Assembly: GCA_024291935.2 (NCBI GenBank)
Contig: CM044323.1
Location: 57,078,140 to 57,142,139 of the forward strand
Source of the DNA: Okapia johnstoni
Lineage: Eukaryota > Chordata > Mammalia > Artiodactyla > Giraffidae
Length of the DNA stretch: 64,000 bases
Direction: 5' to 3'
Part shown: positions 32,935-44,617 of the stretch, piece by piece
Numbering within the stretch: position 1 is the stretch's first letter
How the letters are laid out: the number at the start of each line of letters is the position of its first letter
Made by a program: the position numbers and the translations under genes
Notes under the pieces: generated by a model
Database searches by the model: none
Seen by the model: the letters and a program-made list of their open reading frames with translations, nothing else
What the model was told of the DNA's origin: nothing

Positions 32935-33930
32935 AACAAGATGGCAGAGTAGAAGGACATGTGCTCATCTTCTCTTGTGAGAACTCCAAAATTGCAAATA
33001 GCGGCTGAACAATCATCAACAGGAGTATGTTGGATACCACCAAAAAAGGTACCCCATGTCCAAAGGCAAAGGAGAAGTCCCAACAAGATGGTAGGAGGGG
33101 CAAAATCATGTTTAGAATCAAATCCCATACCCGCCAGAAATGCTCTGAGGGCTCAAACAAAGCCTTGTGTGCACCAGGACCCAAAGACTCCAAAGAGACT
33201 GAGCCAGACCTGCCTTTGAGTGTCTCCTGTGGAGGCTTGGGTCAGCAGTGGCCTGCAGTGGGGTCAGGGGCTTTGGCTGCAGCAGACCTGGGACATGCAA
33301 TGTGTGGCATAAGCCCTCTTGGAGGAGGTTAACGTTAGCCCCACCACAGAGCTGCAGAGCAGACAACCCACAAACTGCAGAACAATTATACCAAAGAAAT
33401 TCTCACACTGTTAAGAAAGTTCTAGGCCCCAAAACAGATTTCACAACCTGGCAAAGGCATTGAGAAACCCCAGGGAATTTGACTTTGGAGGCCAGTGGGA
33501 TTTGATTACAGAACTTCCACAAGACTGGGGATACAGACTCTTGAAGGGCACAAAAAAAACCTTCTATGCACCAGGAGCCAGGAGAAAGGAGCAGTGTCCC
33601 CACATGAGACTGAGCTAGACCTGCCTGTGTGTATCCAGGAGTCTCTGGTGGAGGTGTGCATTGACAGTGGCCTGCTGTGGTGTCAGGGGCATGGAATACA
33701 ACAGAGTGCGCACAAGTCCTTTTGAAGGAGGTCACCATTACTGTCATTACCCCTACCATAGTTTGGCCTCAGGCCAAACAACAGGGAGAGAACACAGCCC
33801 TGCCCATCAACAGAAAATTGGATTAAAGATTTACTGAGCATGGTCCTGCCCACCAGAACAAGATCCAGTTTCCCCACAGTCAGTCTCTCCCACCAGGAAG
33901 CTTACATAAGCCTCTTATCCTTATCCATCA
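32935..33930 (+). mobile_element. GC-richer leader (L1-5'UTR-like) joined to BovB
   Basis: It starts CAAGATGGCAGAGTAGAAGGAC, an L1-promoter style opening, and runs without a break into BovB near 33930. It contains two diverged copies of a unit about 397 bp apart (GCACCAGGA at 33171 and 33568; AGTGGCCTGC at 33247 and 33668). By memory, similar leaders precede L1 ORF1 in bovids, so this may be an L1 5' UTR fused to BovB, or a long BovB-lineage 5' UTR. ORFs in it lack family support. Confidence 0.6.
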
Positions 33931-36774
33931 GAGGGCAGACAGAATGAAAACCACAATCACAGAAAACTAATCAAACTGATTACATGGAACACAGCCTTGT
34001 CTAACTCAATGAAACAATGACCCATGCCATATAGGGCCACCCAAGACCGATGGGTCTTGGTGGAGAGTTCTGACAAAATGTGGTCCCCTGGAGAAGAGAA
34101 TGGCAAACCACGTCAGTATTCTTGCCTTGAGAACCCCATGAACAATATGAAAAAGCAAAAAGATAGGACACTGAAAGATGAACTCTGCACACTGGTAGGT
34201 GGTCAATACGCTACTGGAGAAGAGGGGAGAAATAACTCCAGAAAGAATGAAGAGACAGAGCCAAAGTAAAAACAATGCCCAGGTGTGGATGTGACTGGTG
34301 ATGGAAGGAAAGTCTGATGATGTGAAGAATAATATTGCATAGGAACATGAAATGTTAGGTCCATGAATCAAGGTAAATTGGAAGTGGTCAAACAGGAGAT
34401 GGCAAGAGTAAACATTGACATTTTAAAAATCAGTGAACTAAAATGTCCTGGAATGGGTGAATTTAATTCAGATGACCATTATGTCTACTACTGTGGGCAA
34501 GAATCCCTTAGAAGAAATGGAGTAGTCCTCATAGTCAACAAAAAAGTCCAAACTGCCGTACTTGGGTGCAATCTCAAAAATGACAGAATGATCTCTGTCC
34601 ATTTCCAAGGCAAACTATTAAATATCACAGTAATACAAGTCTATTTCCAACCACTAATGCTGAAGAAGCTGAAGTTAAACGGTTCTACAATGACCTATAA
34701 GACCTTCTAGAACTAAAACCAAAAAAAAGATGTTCTTTTCATCATAGGGCACTGGAATGCAAAAGTAGGAAATCAAGACATACCTGGAGTGACAGGCAAG
34801 CTTGGTCTTGGAGTACAAAATGAAGCAGGGCAAAGCCTAGTAGAGTTGTGCCAAGAGAACGCACTGATCATAGCAAACACCCTCTTCCAACAACACAACA
34901 GAAGACCCTACACATGGACATCACCAGATGGCCGATATAGATTTCAGATCAATTATATTCTTGGCAGCCGAAGATGGAGAAGCTCTATACAGTCAGCAAA
35001 AAAAAGATCGGAAGCTGACTGTGGCTCAGATCATGAACTCCTTATTGCCAAATTCAGACTTAAATTGAAGAAAGTAGGGAAAACCACTAGACCATTCAGG
35101 CATGACCTAAATCAAATCCCTTACGATTATACAGTGGAAGTGGCAAACATATTCAAGGGATTAGATCTGAAAGACAAAGTGCCTGAAGAATGATGGATGG
35201 AGGTTCATAACATTGTACAGGAGGTAGTGATCAAGACAATCCACAAGAAAAAGAAATGCAAAAAGGCAAAATGGTTGTCTGAGGAGGCCTTACAAATAGC
35301 TGAGAAAAGAAGAGAAGCTAAAGGTAAAGGAGAAAAAGAAAGATAAACCCATCTGAATGCAGAGTTCAAAGGATAGGAAGGAGAGATTAAAAAAAAAAAA
35401 GCCTTCCTTAGTGCTCAATGCAAAGAAATAGAGGAAAACAATAGAATGGGAAAGACTAGAGATCTCTTTAAGAAAATTTGACATACCAAAGGAACATTTC
35501 ATGCAAAGATGGGCACAATAAAAGACAGAAATGGTATGGATGTAACAGAAGAGAAGAAATTAAGAAGAGGTGGCAAGAATACACAGAAGAACTATACAAA
35601 AAAATCTTCATGACCCAGATAAGCATGAAGGTGTGATCACTCACCTAGAACCAGACATCCTGGAGTACAAAGTCAAGTGGGCCTTGGAAGCATCACTATG
35701 AACAAAGCTAGTAGAGGTGATGGAATTCCAGTTGAGCTATTTCAAATCCTAAAAGATGAAGCTGTGAAAATGCTGCACTCAATATGCCAGCAAATTTGGA
35801 AAACTCAGTAGTGGCCACAGGACTGGAAAAAGTCAGTTTTCATTCCAATCCCAAAGAATGGCAAAGCCAAAGAATATTCAAACTACTGCACAATTTCACT
35901 CATCTCACATGCTAGCAAAGTAATGCTCAAAATTCTCCAAGTGAGGTTTCAACAGTACCAAGAACTTAAGATGTTCAACTGGATTTAGAAAAGGCAGAGG
36001 AACCAGAGATCAAATTGCCAACATCCACTGGATCATAGAAAAAGCAAGAGAGCTCCAGAAAAACATCTACTTCTGCTTCATTGACTTCGCCTAAGCCTTT
36101 GATTGTGTGGATCACAACAAACTGTGGAAAATTCTTTAAGAGATTGGAATACCAGACCATCTTACCTGCTTCCTGAGAAATCTGTATGCAGGTCAAGAAG
36201 CAACAGTAAGAAATGGACATGGAGCAATGGATCCAAATTGGGATAGGAGTACATCAAGGCTGTATATTGTTGCCCTGCTTATTTAACTTACATGCAGAGT
36301 ACATCATGAGAAATGCTGGGCTGGATGAAGCACAAGCTGGAATCAAGATTGCCAGGAGAAATATCAATAACCTCAGATATGCAGAGGACACCACCCTTAT
36401 GGCAGTAAGCAAAGAGGAACTAAAGAGCCCCTTGATGAAAGTGAAAGAGGAGAGTGAAAAAGTTGGCTTAAACTCAACATTCAGAAAACTAAGATCATGG
36501 CATCTAGTCCCATCACTTCATGTCAAACAGACGGGGAAACAATGGAAACAGTGACAGACTTATTTTCTTGAGCTCCATAATCACTGCAGATGGTAACTGC
36601 AGCCATGAAATTGAAAGACGCTTGCTCCTTGGAAGAAAAGTTATGAGCAACCTAGACAGCATATTAAAAAGCAGAGACATTACTTTGCCAACAAAGGTCC
36701 GTCTAGTCAAAGCTATGGTTTTACCAGTAGTCATTTATGGATGTGAGAGTTGAACCATAAAGAAAGCTGAGCAC
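33930..36774 (+). mobile_element. Near-complete BovB LINE, left part (split by L1)
   Basis: It runs from the BovB 5' region (CAGCCTTGTCTAACTCAATG, 33992) through endonuclease and reverse transcriptase to the 13-bp target site GAAAGCTGAGCAC at 36762-36774. It resumes at 45013. Removing the L1 gives a BovB of about 3.2 kb, the family's expected length. The stretch 34088-34140 (CTGGAGAAGAGAATGGCAAACC, then CAGTATTCTTGCC) is the segment from which the Bov-tA body derives. Confidence 0.94.
34363..36760 (+). pseudogene. BovB ORF2, endonuclease plus reverse transcriptase, decayed
   Basis: The APE-type endonuclease starts at MNQGKLEVVKQEMARVNIDI (34363). The usual catalytic GD before WNA is GH here (codon CAC 34751-34753), while SDH is kept (about 35025). 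The reverse transcriptase occupies about 35760-36500 and the catalytic YADD reads YAED (GAG at 36384-36386). Stops and frameshifts occur throughout, for example TAG 34708 and TGA near 35191. The C-terminus continues after the L1 at 45026-45397 ([20 protein letters not shown]). It cannot be active. Confidence 0.9.
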
Positions 36775-39600
36775 GAGGGGCAGTTGCAAGATGGTGGAGG
36801 AATAGGATGGGGAGACCACTCTCTCCCCCACAAATTCATCAAAAGATCATTTGAATGCTGAGCAACTTCCACAAAACAATTTCTGAACTCTGGCAGAGGA
36901 CACCAGGCACCCAGAAAGGCAGGCCATTCTCTTCAAAAGGAGGTAAGACAAAACATAAAAGACAAAAAGAGGGACAAAAGAGTTAGGGACAGAGACCCGT
37001 CCTGGGGAGGGAGTCGTGAAGGAGAAGTTTCCAAACAGTAGGAAACCCTCTCACCAGCAGGTCTGTGGGGAGTTTTGGAATCTCAGAGGACAATACAACC
37101 GGGAGGGGAAAAAAACATATCCTACAGAGTACGTGCCTATCCACAATTGCCAGTGGAGAAGTAACCCAGACACTCGCGTCTGCCACCAGTGAGCAGGGGC
37201 CAGACAAGGAGGCGCAGGCTACATGTTTAGGGTAAGGATCAGGCCTGAATGCCCTGAGGACAATCTGAGGGAGCTAATGTGAGATAGCAACCCAAACTGT
37301 AGGATAGCCAGAGAGAGGAAAGAAAAGAGAGAGAACTTGCCTGCAAAAGGCTCTAACCCAATACATTAACCTAACGCTCTAACCTAACGCCTGGTCTGCT
37401 TAGAGAACAAAGGATTAGGCGAATACCAAAGGAGAGCTAGCGGGCTGCGTACAGCCCCCTCCCCTCACCGGAGGCAGAGAGGCAGGTGTGTGACAGCAAG
37501 AGCCGGAAGGCGAGGGGGCAATCTCGGCCCCAGAGATGGCATCCTCCACCAAACTGTGAGTAGGCTCCCAGTTGCTAACCAAGTCTTCCTGGGGTCCTGG
37601 ACGGTTGACATCTGCCAGGAGGGTCACAGTCAGAGATCAGCTCCCCAGAGGAGACACACGGCACACCTGAGATGATGCGCGGTGCACCCGAGAAACCAAG
37701 CTATGGGGACTGGGGAGATTAAGGCACATGGCCCACCTGGGACAGTGTGCTTGCCAAGCACTTGGTCACCTGAGCTGCTTGGACCTGGGAAGGGCACAAA
37801 ACGCCTGCCCAACCGAGTTTGTACCCTTGTGGAGTACCTGAGAACCTGAACCTGAGTGGCTTAGACCTGGAAAGTGCACAAAACACAGGGCCCACTTTGG
37901 ATGGTGCCCCTGCAGAGCACCCTGGAGCCTGAGTAGTGTAGACCTGGAAAGCACACGTCACGAGCGTGGTCCATACATTTTGATCACTCCCCACACACGC
38001 CAGAGATATTTATTTGCTCTGTCCCTCCCTCCCCACAACACAACTGAACAAGTGAGCCTAAATATGTGACCACCTTTGCCCGCTTGTGTCAGGGTGGAAA
38101 TTAGACACTGAAGAGACTTGCAAACAGAGGAAGCCAAATTAAACAAAGAAGAGGGAACCACTCTGGAAGTGACAGGTGCAACAGATTAAAACCCTGTAGT
38201 CAACATTGATTAAGCATTGGAGGGGGCCTATAGACCTTGAGAACAAGTATAAGCTGGAACGAGGAACTATCTGAAACTGAACTGAGCCCACACTGCCCTC
38301 AACAGCTCCAGAGAAATTCCTAGATATATTTTTACTATTATTTTTGATTTTTTAAAAATGTGTTCTTTATTATTTCTTTAATTTTCATTTGTATAATCTA
38401 CTATTACCTTGCCAAAAAAGACCCATTTTTGAAGCAAATTCATATATATACATGTTTTATAATTTTTGTGATTGATTTTGTTTTGATTTTTTAATACTGT
38501 ATTTTTGAGAGTCTAACCTCTACTCTAGATTTTTAATCTTTGTTTTTTGGTATTTGTCATCAATTTTGTACCTTTAAGAATCTAATCTTCAGTATCCATT
38601 TTCACTTAGGGGTGTAATTACTGGCTTGATTGCTCTCTCCCCTTTTGACTCTCCCTTTACTCCCCCAGGTCACTTCTATCTCCTCCCTCCCCCTTCTCTT
38701 CTCTACTTAACTCTGTGAATCTCTCTGGGTGTTCCGGGCTGTGGAGAACACTTAGGGAACAGATTACTGGCTAGATTGGTCTCTCCCCTTTTGGTTCCCC
38801 CTATTCTCCTCCTGGTTACCTCTATCTCCCTCCTCCATATTCTCTTTTCTATGTAACTCCATGAACCTCTCTATGTGTTCCAGACTGTGGAGAGCACATA
38901 GGGAACTGATTACTGGCCAGAGTGCTCTCTCCCCTATTGACTCCCCCTCTTATCCCTCCTCCTTGTCACCTCTATCTCCCTCTTCACTCTTCTCTTCTCC
39001 ATGTAACTCTGTGAACCTCTCTGGGTGTCTGGGTGTCCCTCACTGTGGAGAATTGTTTCACCATTAACCTAGATGTTTTATCATCTGTGCTGTATGGATG
39101 GAGAAGTCTTGAGGCCACTGTAAGAATAAGACTGAAAGCCAGAGGCAGGAGGCTTAAATCCAAAACTTGATAACATCAGAGAACTCCTGATTCCAGGGAA
39201 CATTAATAGACAAGAGCTCATCCAAAAGCCTCCATTAGCTACATTGAAACCAAGCTCCACCCAAGAGCCAACAAGTTCCAGAGCAAGACATACCATGCTA
39301 ATTCTCCAGCAAAGCAGGAACACAGCCCTGATCATTAAAAGACAGGCTGCCCAAAGCCATGCCAAACCCATAGACACCCCAAAACTCACTACTAGACACT
39401 TCATTGAACTTCAGAGAGAAGAGATCCAGCTCCACCCACCAGAACACAGACACAAGCTCTCCTAACCAGGAAACCTTGACAAGCCACTAGTCCAACCCCA
39501 CCCATAGGGAGCAGGCTACACAATAAAGAGGAGCCACAAACTTCCTACAGAAAGGGCACCCCAAGCACAGCAATCTAAATAAAATCAAAAGGCAGAGAAA
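36775..39600 (+). promoter_or_regulatory. L1 5' UTR / internal promoter region
   Basis: About 2.8 kb precede ORF1, longer than a human L1 5' UTR. The first 1.4 kb are GC-richer. An AT-rich block (38320-38600) follows, then three 146-bp tandem units (38617-39054), then a conserved pre-ORF1 stretch (39060-39600). L1 5' UTRs carry the sense promoter. No specific factor site is claimed. An ORF at 39244-39465 within it is not supported as a gene. Confidence 0.75.
38617..39054. repeat. Tandem repeat, 3 x 146 bp, in the L1 5' UTR
   Basis: Units start at ATTACTGGC: 38617, 38763 and 38909. The spacing is 146 bp both times. Each contains CTCTCTCCCC, a pyrimidine-rich middle and a CTCTGTGAAcCTCTCTgGGTGT-like end. 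Confidence 0.93.
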
Positions 39601-40482
39601 TGTTCACCAGATAAAGGAACATGATAAAAGCCTACCAAACCAAACAAAAGAGGAGGAGATAGGGAGTCTAGCTGAAAAAGAATTCAGAATAATGCTAGTA
39701 AAGATGATCCAAAATCTTGAAAACAAAATGGAGTTACAGATAAACAGACTAAAGACAAGGATTGAGAAGATGCAAGAAAACTTTAACAAGGACCTGGAAG
39801 AAGTAAAGAAGAGTTAATCAATAATGAATAATGCAATAACTGAGATCAAAAGCACTCTGGAGGGAACCAACAGTAGAATAACTGAGGCAGAAGATAGGAT
39901 AAGTGAAGTGGAAGATAGAATGGTAGAAATAAATGAACCAGAGAGGGAAAAAAAATTAAAAGAAATGAGGACAACCTCAGAGACCCCTGGGACAATGTTA
40001 AACACCCCAACATTTCAATCATAGGAGTCACAGAAGAAGAAGACAAAAAAAGAAAGGGCATGAGAAAACACTTGAGGAAATAATAGTTGAAAACTTCTCT
40101 AAAATAGGGAAGGAAATAGTCACCCAAGTCCAAGAAACCCAGAGAGTCCCAAACAGAATAAACCCAAGCCAAAACACCCCAAATTAACAATAAATAAATA
40201 CCCCATATTAATCAAACTAATGAAGATCAAACACAAAGAGCAAATATTAAAAGCAGCAATGGAAAAACAACAAATAACACACAAGGGGATCCCCATACAG
40301 ATAACAGCTGATCTTTCAATAGAAACTCTTCGGGCCAGAAGGGAATGGCAGGACATACTTAAAGTGATGAAAGAGAAAAACCTGCAACCCAGATTACTAT
40401 ACCCAGCAAGGATCTCATTCAAATATGAAGGAAAAATCAAAAGCTTTACAGAAAAACAAAAGCTGAAAGAGAGCCATCTCAA
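39600..40482 (+). pseudogene. L1 ORF1, decayed
   Basis: ORF1 encodes the RNA-binding trimeric chaperone of L1. Readable parts are the coiled coil (ITEAEDRISEVEDRMVEINE, about 39870-39935, heptad-like), the RRM region (a shifted frame near 39975-40100) and the C-terminal domain (HKEQILKAAMEKQQ, then ADLSIETLRARREWQDILKV, 40230-40375). An early TAA after the start, a frameshift at about 39970 and a TAA at 40182 disable it. Its 3' end is missing because of the deletion at about 40470. Confidence 0.88.
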
Positions 40483-40723
40483 ACCAAGGTATACATACAG
40501 ACTGAAAGTGAAGGGCTGGAAAAAGATATTTCATGCAAATAGAGACCAAAAGAAAGCAGGAGTAGCAATATTCATATCAGATAAAATAAACTTTGAAATA
40601 AAGTTCATGAAAAGAGACAAAGAAGGACACTACATAATGATCAAAGGATCAATCCAAGAAGAAGATACAACAATTATAAATATATATGAACCCAACATAG
40701 GAGCACCTCAATATGTAAGGTGA
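40220..40723 (+). pseudogene. In-frame ORF1-ORF2 fusion created by a deletion
   Basis: One open frame of 167 codons reads ORF1 C-terminal domain up to KSFTEKQKLKE (about 40474), then directly enters the ORF2 endonuclease at SHLKPRYTYRLKVKGWKK. The ORF1 terminus, the spacer and the first roughly 40 residues of ORF2 are gone. The junction falls at the QETHL-like catalytic motif, which here reads KESHL. The frame ends at TGA 40721-40723 and continues in the same frame to 41101. Nothing suggests it is translated or selected. Confidence 0.85.
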
Positions 40724-43700
40724 ATGCTAACAAGTATGAAAGGGGAAATTAGCAGTAACACAATAACAGTGGGAGACTTTAATGCCCCACTCACACCTAT
40801 GGATAGATCAACTAAACAGAAAATTAGCAAGGAAACACAAGCTTTACATGATACAATGGATCAGGTAGACCTAATTGACATCTATAGGACATTTCACCAC
40901 AAAATAATGAATTTCACCTTTTTCTCAAGTGCACAAGGAACCTTCTCCAGGATAGATCACATTCTGGGCCATAAATCTAGTCTTGGTAAATTTAAAAAAA
41001 TTGATATCATTCCAAGCATCTTTTCTAATCACAATGCAGTAAGATTAGATGTCAAATACAGGGGAAAAAAAACGATTAAAAATACAAATATATGCTTCTG
41101 AATAACGAACAAATCATGAAAGAAATAAACAAGGAAATCAAAATATGCATAGAAACAAAAGAAAATGAAAACATGACAACCCAAAACATATGGGATTCAG
41201 TAAAAGCAGTGCTAAGGGGAAGGTTCATAACAATACAAGTTTACCTAAAGAAACAAGAGAAAAATCAAATAACCTAACTCTACACCTAAAGCAACTAGAA
41301 AAAGAAGAAATGAAGAACCCCAGGGTTAGTAGAAGGAAAGAAATCATAAAAATTAGGGCAGAAATAAAGGAAAAAGAAACAAAGGAGACTATAGCAAAAA
41401 CCAACAAAAGTAAAAGCTGGTTCTTTGAGAAGATAAATAAAATAGACAAACCATTAGCCAGACTCATCAAGGAAAAGAGGGGGGAGAAGACTCAAACCAA
41501 CAAACTTAGAAATGAAAATGGAGAAATCACAACAGACAACAGAGAAAGACAAAGGATCATAAGAGATTACTATCAGCAACTATATGCCAATGAAATGGAC
41601 ATCTTGGAAGAAATGGATGAATTCTTAGAAAAGTATAACCTTCCAAAACTGAACCAGGAAGAAATAGAAAATCTTAGCAGACCCATCACAAACATGGAAA
41701 TTGAAACTGTAATAAAAAATCTCCAAACTAAAGTCCAGGACCAGATGGCTTCACAGGTGAATTCTACCAAAATTTAAAGAAGAGCTGACACCCATCCTAC
41801 TCAAACTCTTCCAGAAAATTGCAGAGGAAGGTAAACTCCAAAACTCATTCTATGAGGCCACTATCACCTTAATACCAAAACCAGACAAAGATGCCACCAA
41901 AAGAAGAAATCTACAGGCCAATATCACTGATGAACACAGATGCAAAAATCCTCAACAAAATTCTAGCAAACAGAATTCAACAGCATATTAAAAAGATCAT
42001 ACATCATGACCAAGTGGGCTTTATCCCAGGGATGCAAGGATTCTTCAATATTTGCAAATCAATCAATGTGATACTGGAGAAGGAAATGGCAACCCACTCC
42101 AGTATTCTTGCCTAGAGAATCCTGTGGACAGAGGAGCCTGGTGGGCTGCTGTCCATAGGGTCGCATAGAGTCGGATACGACTGAAGCGACTTAGCAGCAG
42201 CAGCAGCAGCAGCAATGTGATACTCCACATTAACAAAATGAAAGATAAAAACCATATGACTATCTCAATAGATGCAGATAAAGCCTTTGACAAAATTCAA
42301 CACCCATTTATGATAAAAACTCTCCAGAAAGCAGGCATAGAAAGAACATACCTCCTCATAATAAAACCATATATGGTAAACCCACAGCAAACATCATCCT
42401 CAATGGTGAAAAGTTGAAAGCATTTCCCCTAAAGTCACGAACAAGACAAGGGTGCCCACTCTCACCACTACTATTTAACATAGTTTTGGAAGTTTTAGCC
42501 GCAGAAATCAGAGAAGAAAAAGAAATAAAAGGAATCCAGATTGGAAAAGAAGAAATAAAACTCTCACTCTTTGCGGATGACATGATCCTCTACATAGAAA
42601 ACCCTAAAGACACCACCAGAAAATTACTAGAGCTAACCAATGAATATAGTAAATTTGCAGGATATAAAAGTAATACACACAAATCCCTTGCATTCCTATA
42701 CACTAACAACGAGAAAACAGAAAGATAAATTAAGAAACAATCCCACTCACCACTGTGACGAAAAGAATAAAATACTTAGGAATAAATCTACCTAAAGAAA
42801 CAAAAGACCTATATATAGAAACTATAAAACAGTGAAGAAAGAAATCAAAGATGACACAAATGGATAGAGAAATATACCATGTTCATGAATCAGAAGAATC
42901 AACATAGTGAAAATGAGTATACTACCCAAAGAAATCTATAGATTCAATGCAGTCCCTATCAAGCTACCAATGGTATTTTTCACAGAACTAGAGCAAATAA
43001 TTTCACAATTTGTATGGAAATACAAAAAAACCTTGAATAGCCAAAACAACCTTGAGAAAGAAGAATGCAACTGGAGGAATCAACCTGCCTGACTTTAGAC
43101 TACACTACAAAGCTACAGTCATCAAGACAGTATGATACTGGCACAGAGATAGAAATATAGATCAACGGAACAAAATAGAAAGCCCAGAGATAAATCCACA
43201 TAGGTATGGACACCTTATCTTTGACAAAGGAGGCAAAAATATACAATGGAGAAAAGACAATCTCTTTAACAAGTAGTTCTGGGGAAACTGGTCAACCACT
43301 TATAAAAGAATGAAACTAGAACCCTTTCTAACACCATACACAAAAATAAACTCAAAATGGATTAAAGATATAAATCCATCTAAATCCAGACTATAAAACT
43401 CCTAGAGGAAAACATAGGCAAAACACTTTCTGATATAAATCACAGCAAGATCCTCTATGACCCACCTCCCAGAGTAATGGAAATAGAAGCAAAAATAAAC
43501 AAATGAGACCTAATTAAACTTAGCTTTTGCTCATCGAAGGAAACTATAAGCAAGGTGAAAAGACAGCCTTCAGCATGGGAGAAAATAATAGTAAATGAAG
43601 CAACTGACAAAGAATTAATCTCAAAAATATACAAGCAGCTCATGTAGCCCAATGCCAGAAAAATAAACGACCCAATCAAAAAATGGGCCAAAGGACTAAA

Positions 43701-44263
43701 CAGACATTTCTCCAAAGAAGACATACAGATGCCTAACAAACACATGAAAAGATGCTCAACATCACTCATTATCAGAGAAATGCAAATCAAAACCACAATG
43801 AGGTACCATCTCACGCTGGTCAGAATGGCTGCTATCCAAAAGTCTACAAACAATAGATGGTGGAGAGGGTGTGGAGAAAAGGTAACTCTCTTACACTGTT
43901 TGTGGGAATGCAAACTAGTACAGCCACTATGGAGAACAGTGTGGAGATTCCTTAAAAAACTGGAAATAGAACTGACATACGACTCAGCAATCCCACTGCT
44001 GGGAAACCAGAATTGAAAGAGACACGTGTACCCCATTGTTAATTGCTGCACTGTTTACAATAGCCAGGACATGGAAGCAACCTAAATGTCCATCAGCAGA
44101 CAAATGAATAATAAAGCTGTGGTATATATACACAATGGAATATTACTCAGATATTAAAAACAATGTATTTGAAACAGTTCTAATGAGGTAGATAAAACAG
44201 AGTGAAGTCAGTCAGAAAGAAAAACATCAATACAGTGTATTAATGCATATATATGGAATTTAG
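40475..44263 (+). pseudogene. L1 ORF2, decayed and SINE-interrupted
   Basis: The endonuclease keeps GDFNAP (about 40779) but the catalytic SDHNA is SNHNA (AAT 41027-41029). The linker and Z region cover 41110-41760. The reverse transcriptase covers about 41760-42730, with LFADDM intact (FADD at 42570-42581). The SINE sits between KSINVI and the next LHINK codons (42064-42224). The C-terminal Cys region is near 43860-43925 and the stop at TAG 44261-44263. Frameshifts occur at about 41740, 42720, 43090 and 43390, and several stops. The 198-codon minus-strand ORF at 43455-44051 is its shadow. Confidence 0.9.
42076..42212 (+). mobile_element. Bov-A type SINE with (AGC)n tail, inside L1 ORF2
   Basis: The 12-bp duplication CAATGTGATACT flanks it exactly (42064-42075 and 42213-42224). 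The body starts GGAGAAGGAAATGGCAACCC without the tRNA-like head and ends in (AGC)6 at about 42194-42212. Its excision restores ORF2 sequence. It is the youngest layer of the locus and has few changes from the consensus body. Confidence 0.95.
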
Positions 44264-44617
44264 AATGATGGTAATGACAACCCTATATGCGAGATAGCAA
44301 AGAGACACAGATGTAAAGAATGGACTTTTGGACTCTGTAGGAGAAGGTAAGGGTGGGATGGTTGGAGAGAATAGCATTGAAACATGTATATTATCATATG
44401 TGAAATAGATCGCTGGTCCAGGTTCAATGCATGAGACAGGGTGCTCAGGGCTGGTGCACTGGGATGACCATGAGGGATGGGATGGTGAGGGAGGTGGGAG
44501 GGGGATTCAGGAAGGGGAACACATGTACACCCATGGCTGATTCATGTCAATGTATGGCAATAACCACTACAATATTGTAAAGTAATTAGCCTTCAATTAA
44601 AATAAATAAATAAATAA

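Noticed and set aside
38617..39054. Regular direct repeats considered as a CRISPR array
   Set aside because: The units are contiguous, 146 bp long and without spacers, inside an L1 5' UTR of a mammalian genome.
39244..39465. 73-codon ORF upstream of L1 ORF1, a possible L1 ORF0-like gene
   Set aside because: It lies in a conserved L1 5' UTR stretch, and I have no evidence of translation or of conservation of the frame.
43455..44051. 198-codon minus-strand ORF
   Set aside because: It is the antisense of L1 ORF2. A similar antisense frame appears opposite the same region of the first L1 (446-1142), so it follows from ORF2 codon content, not from a gene.
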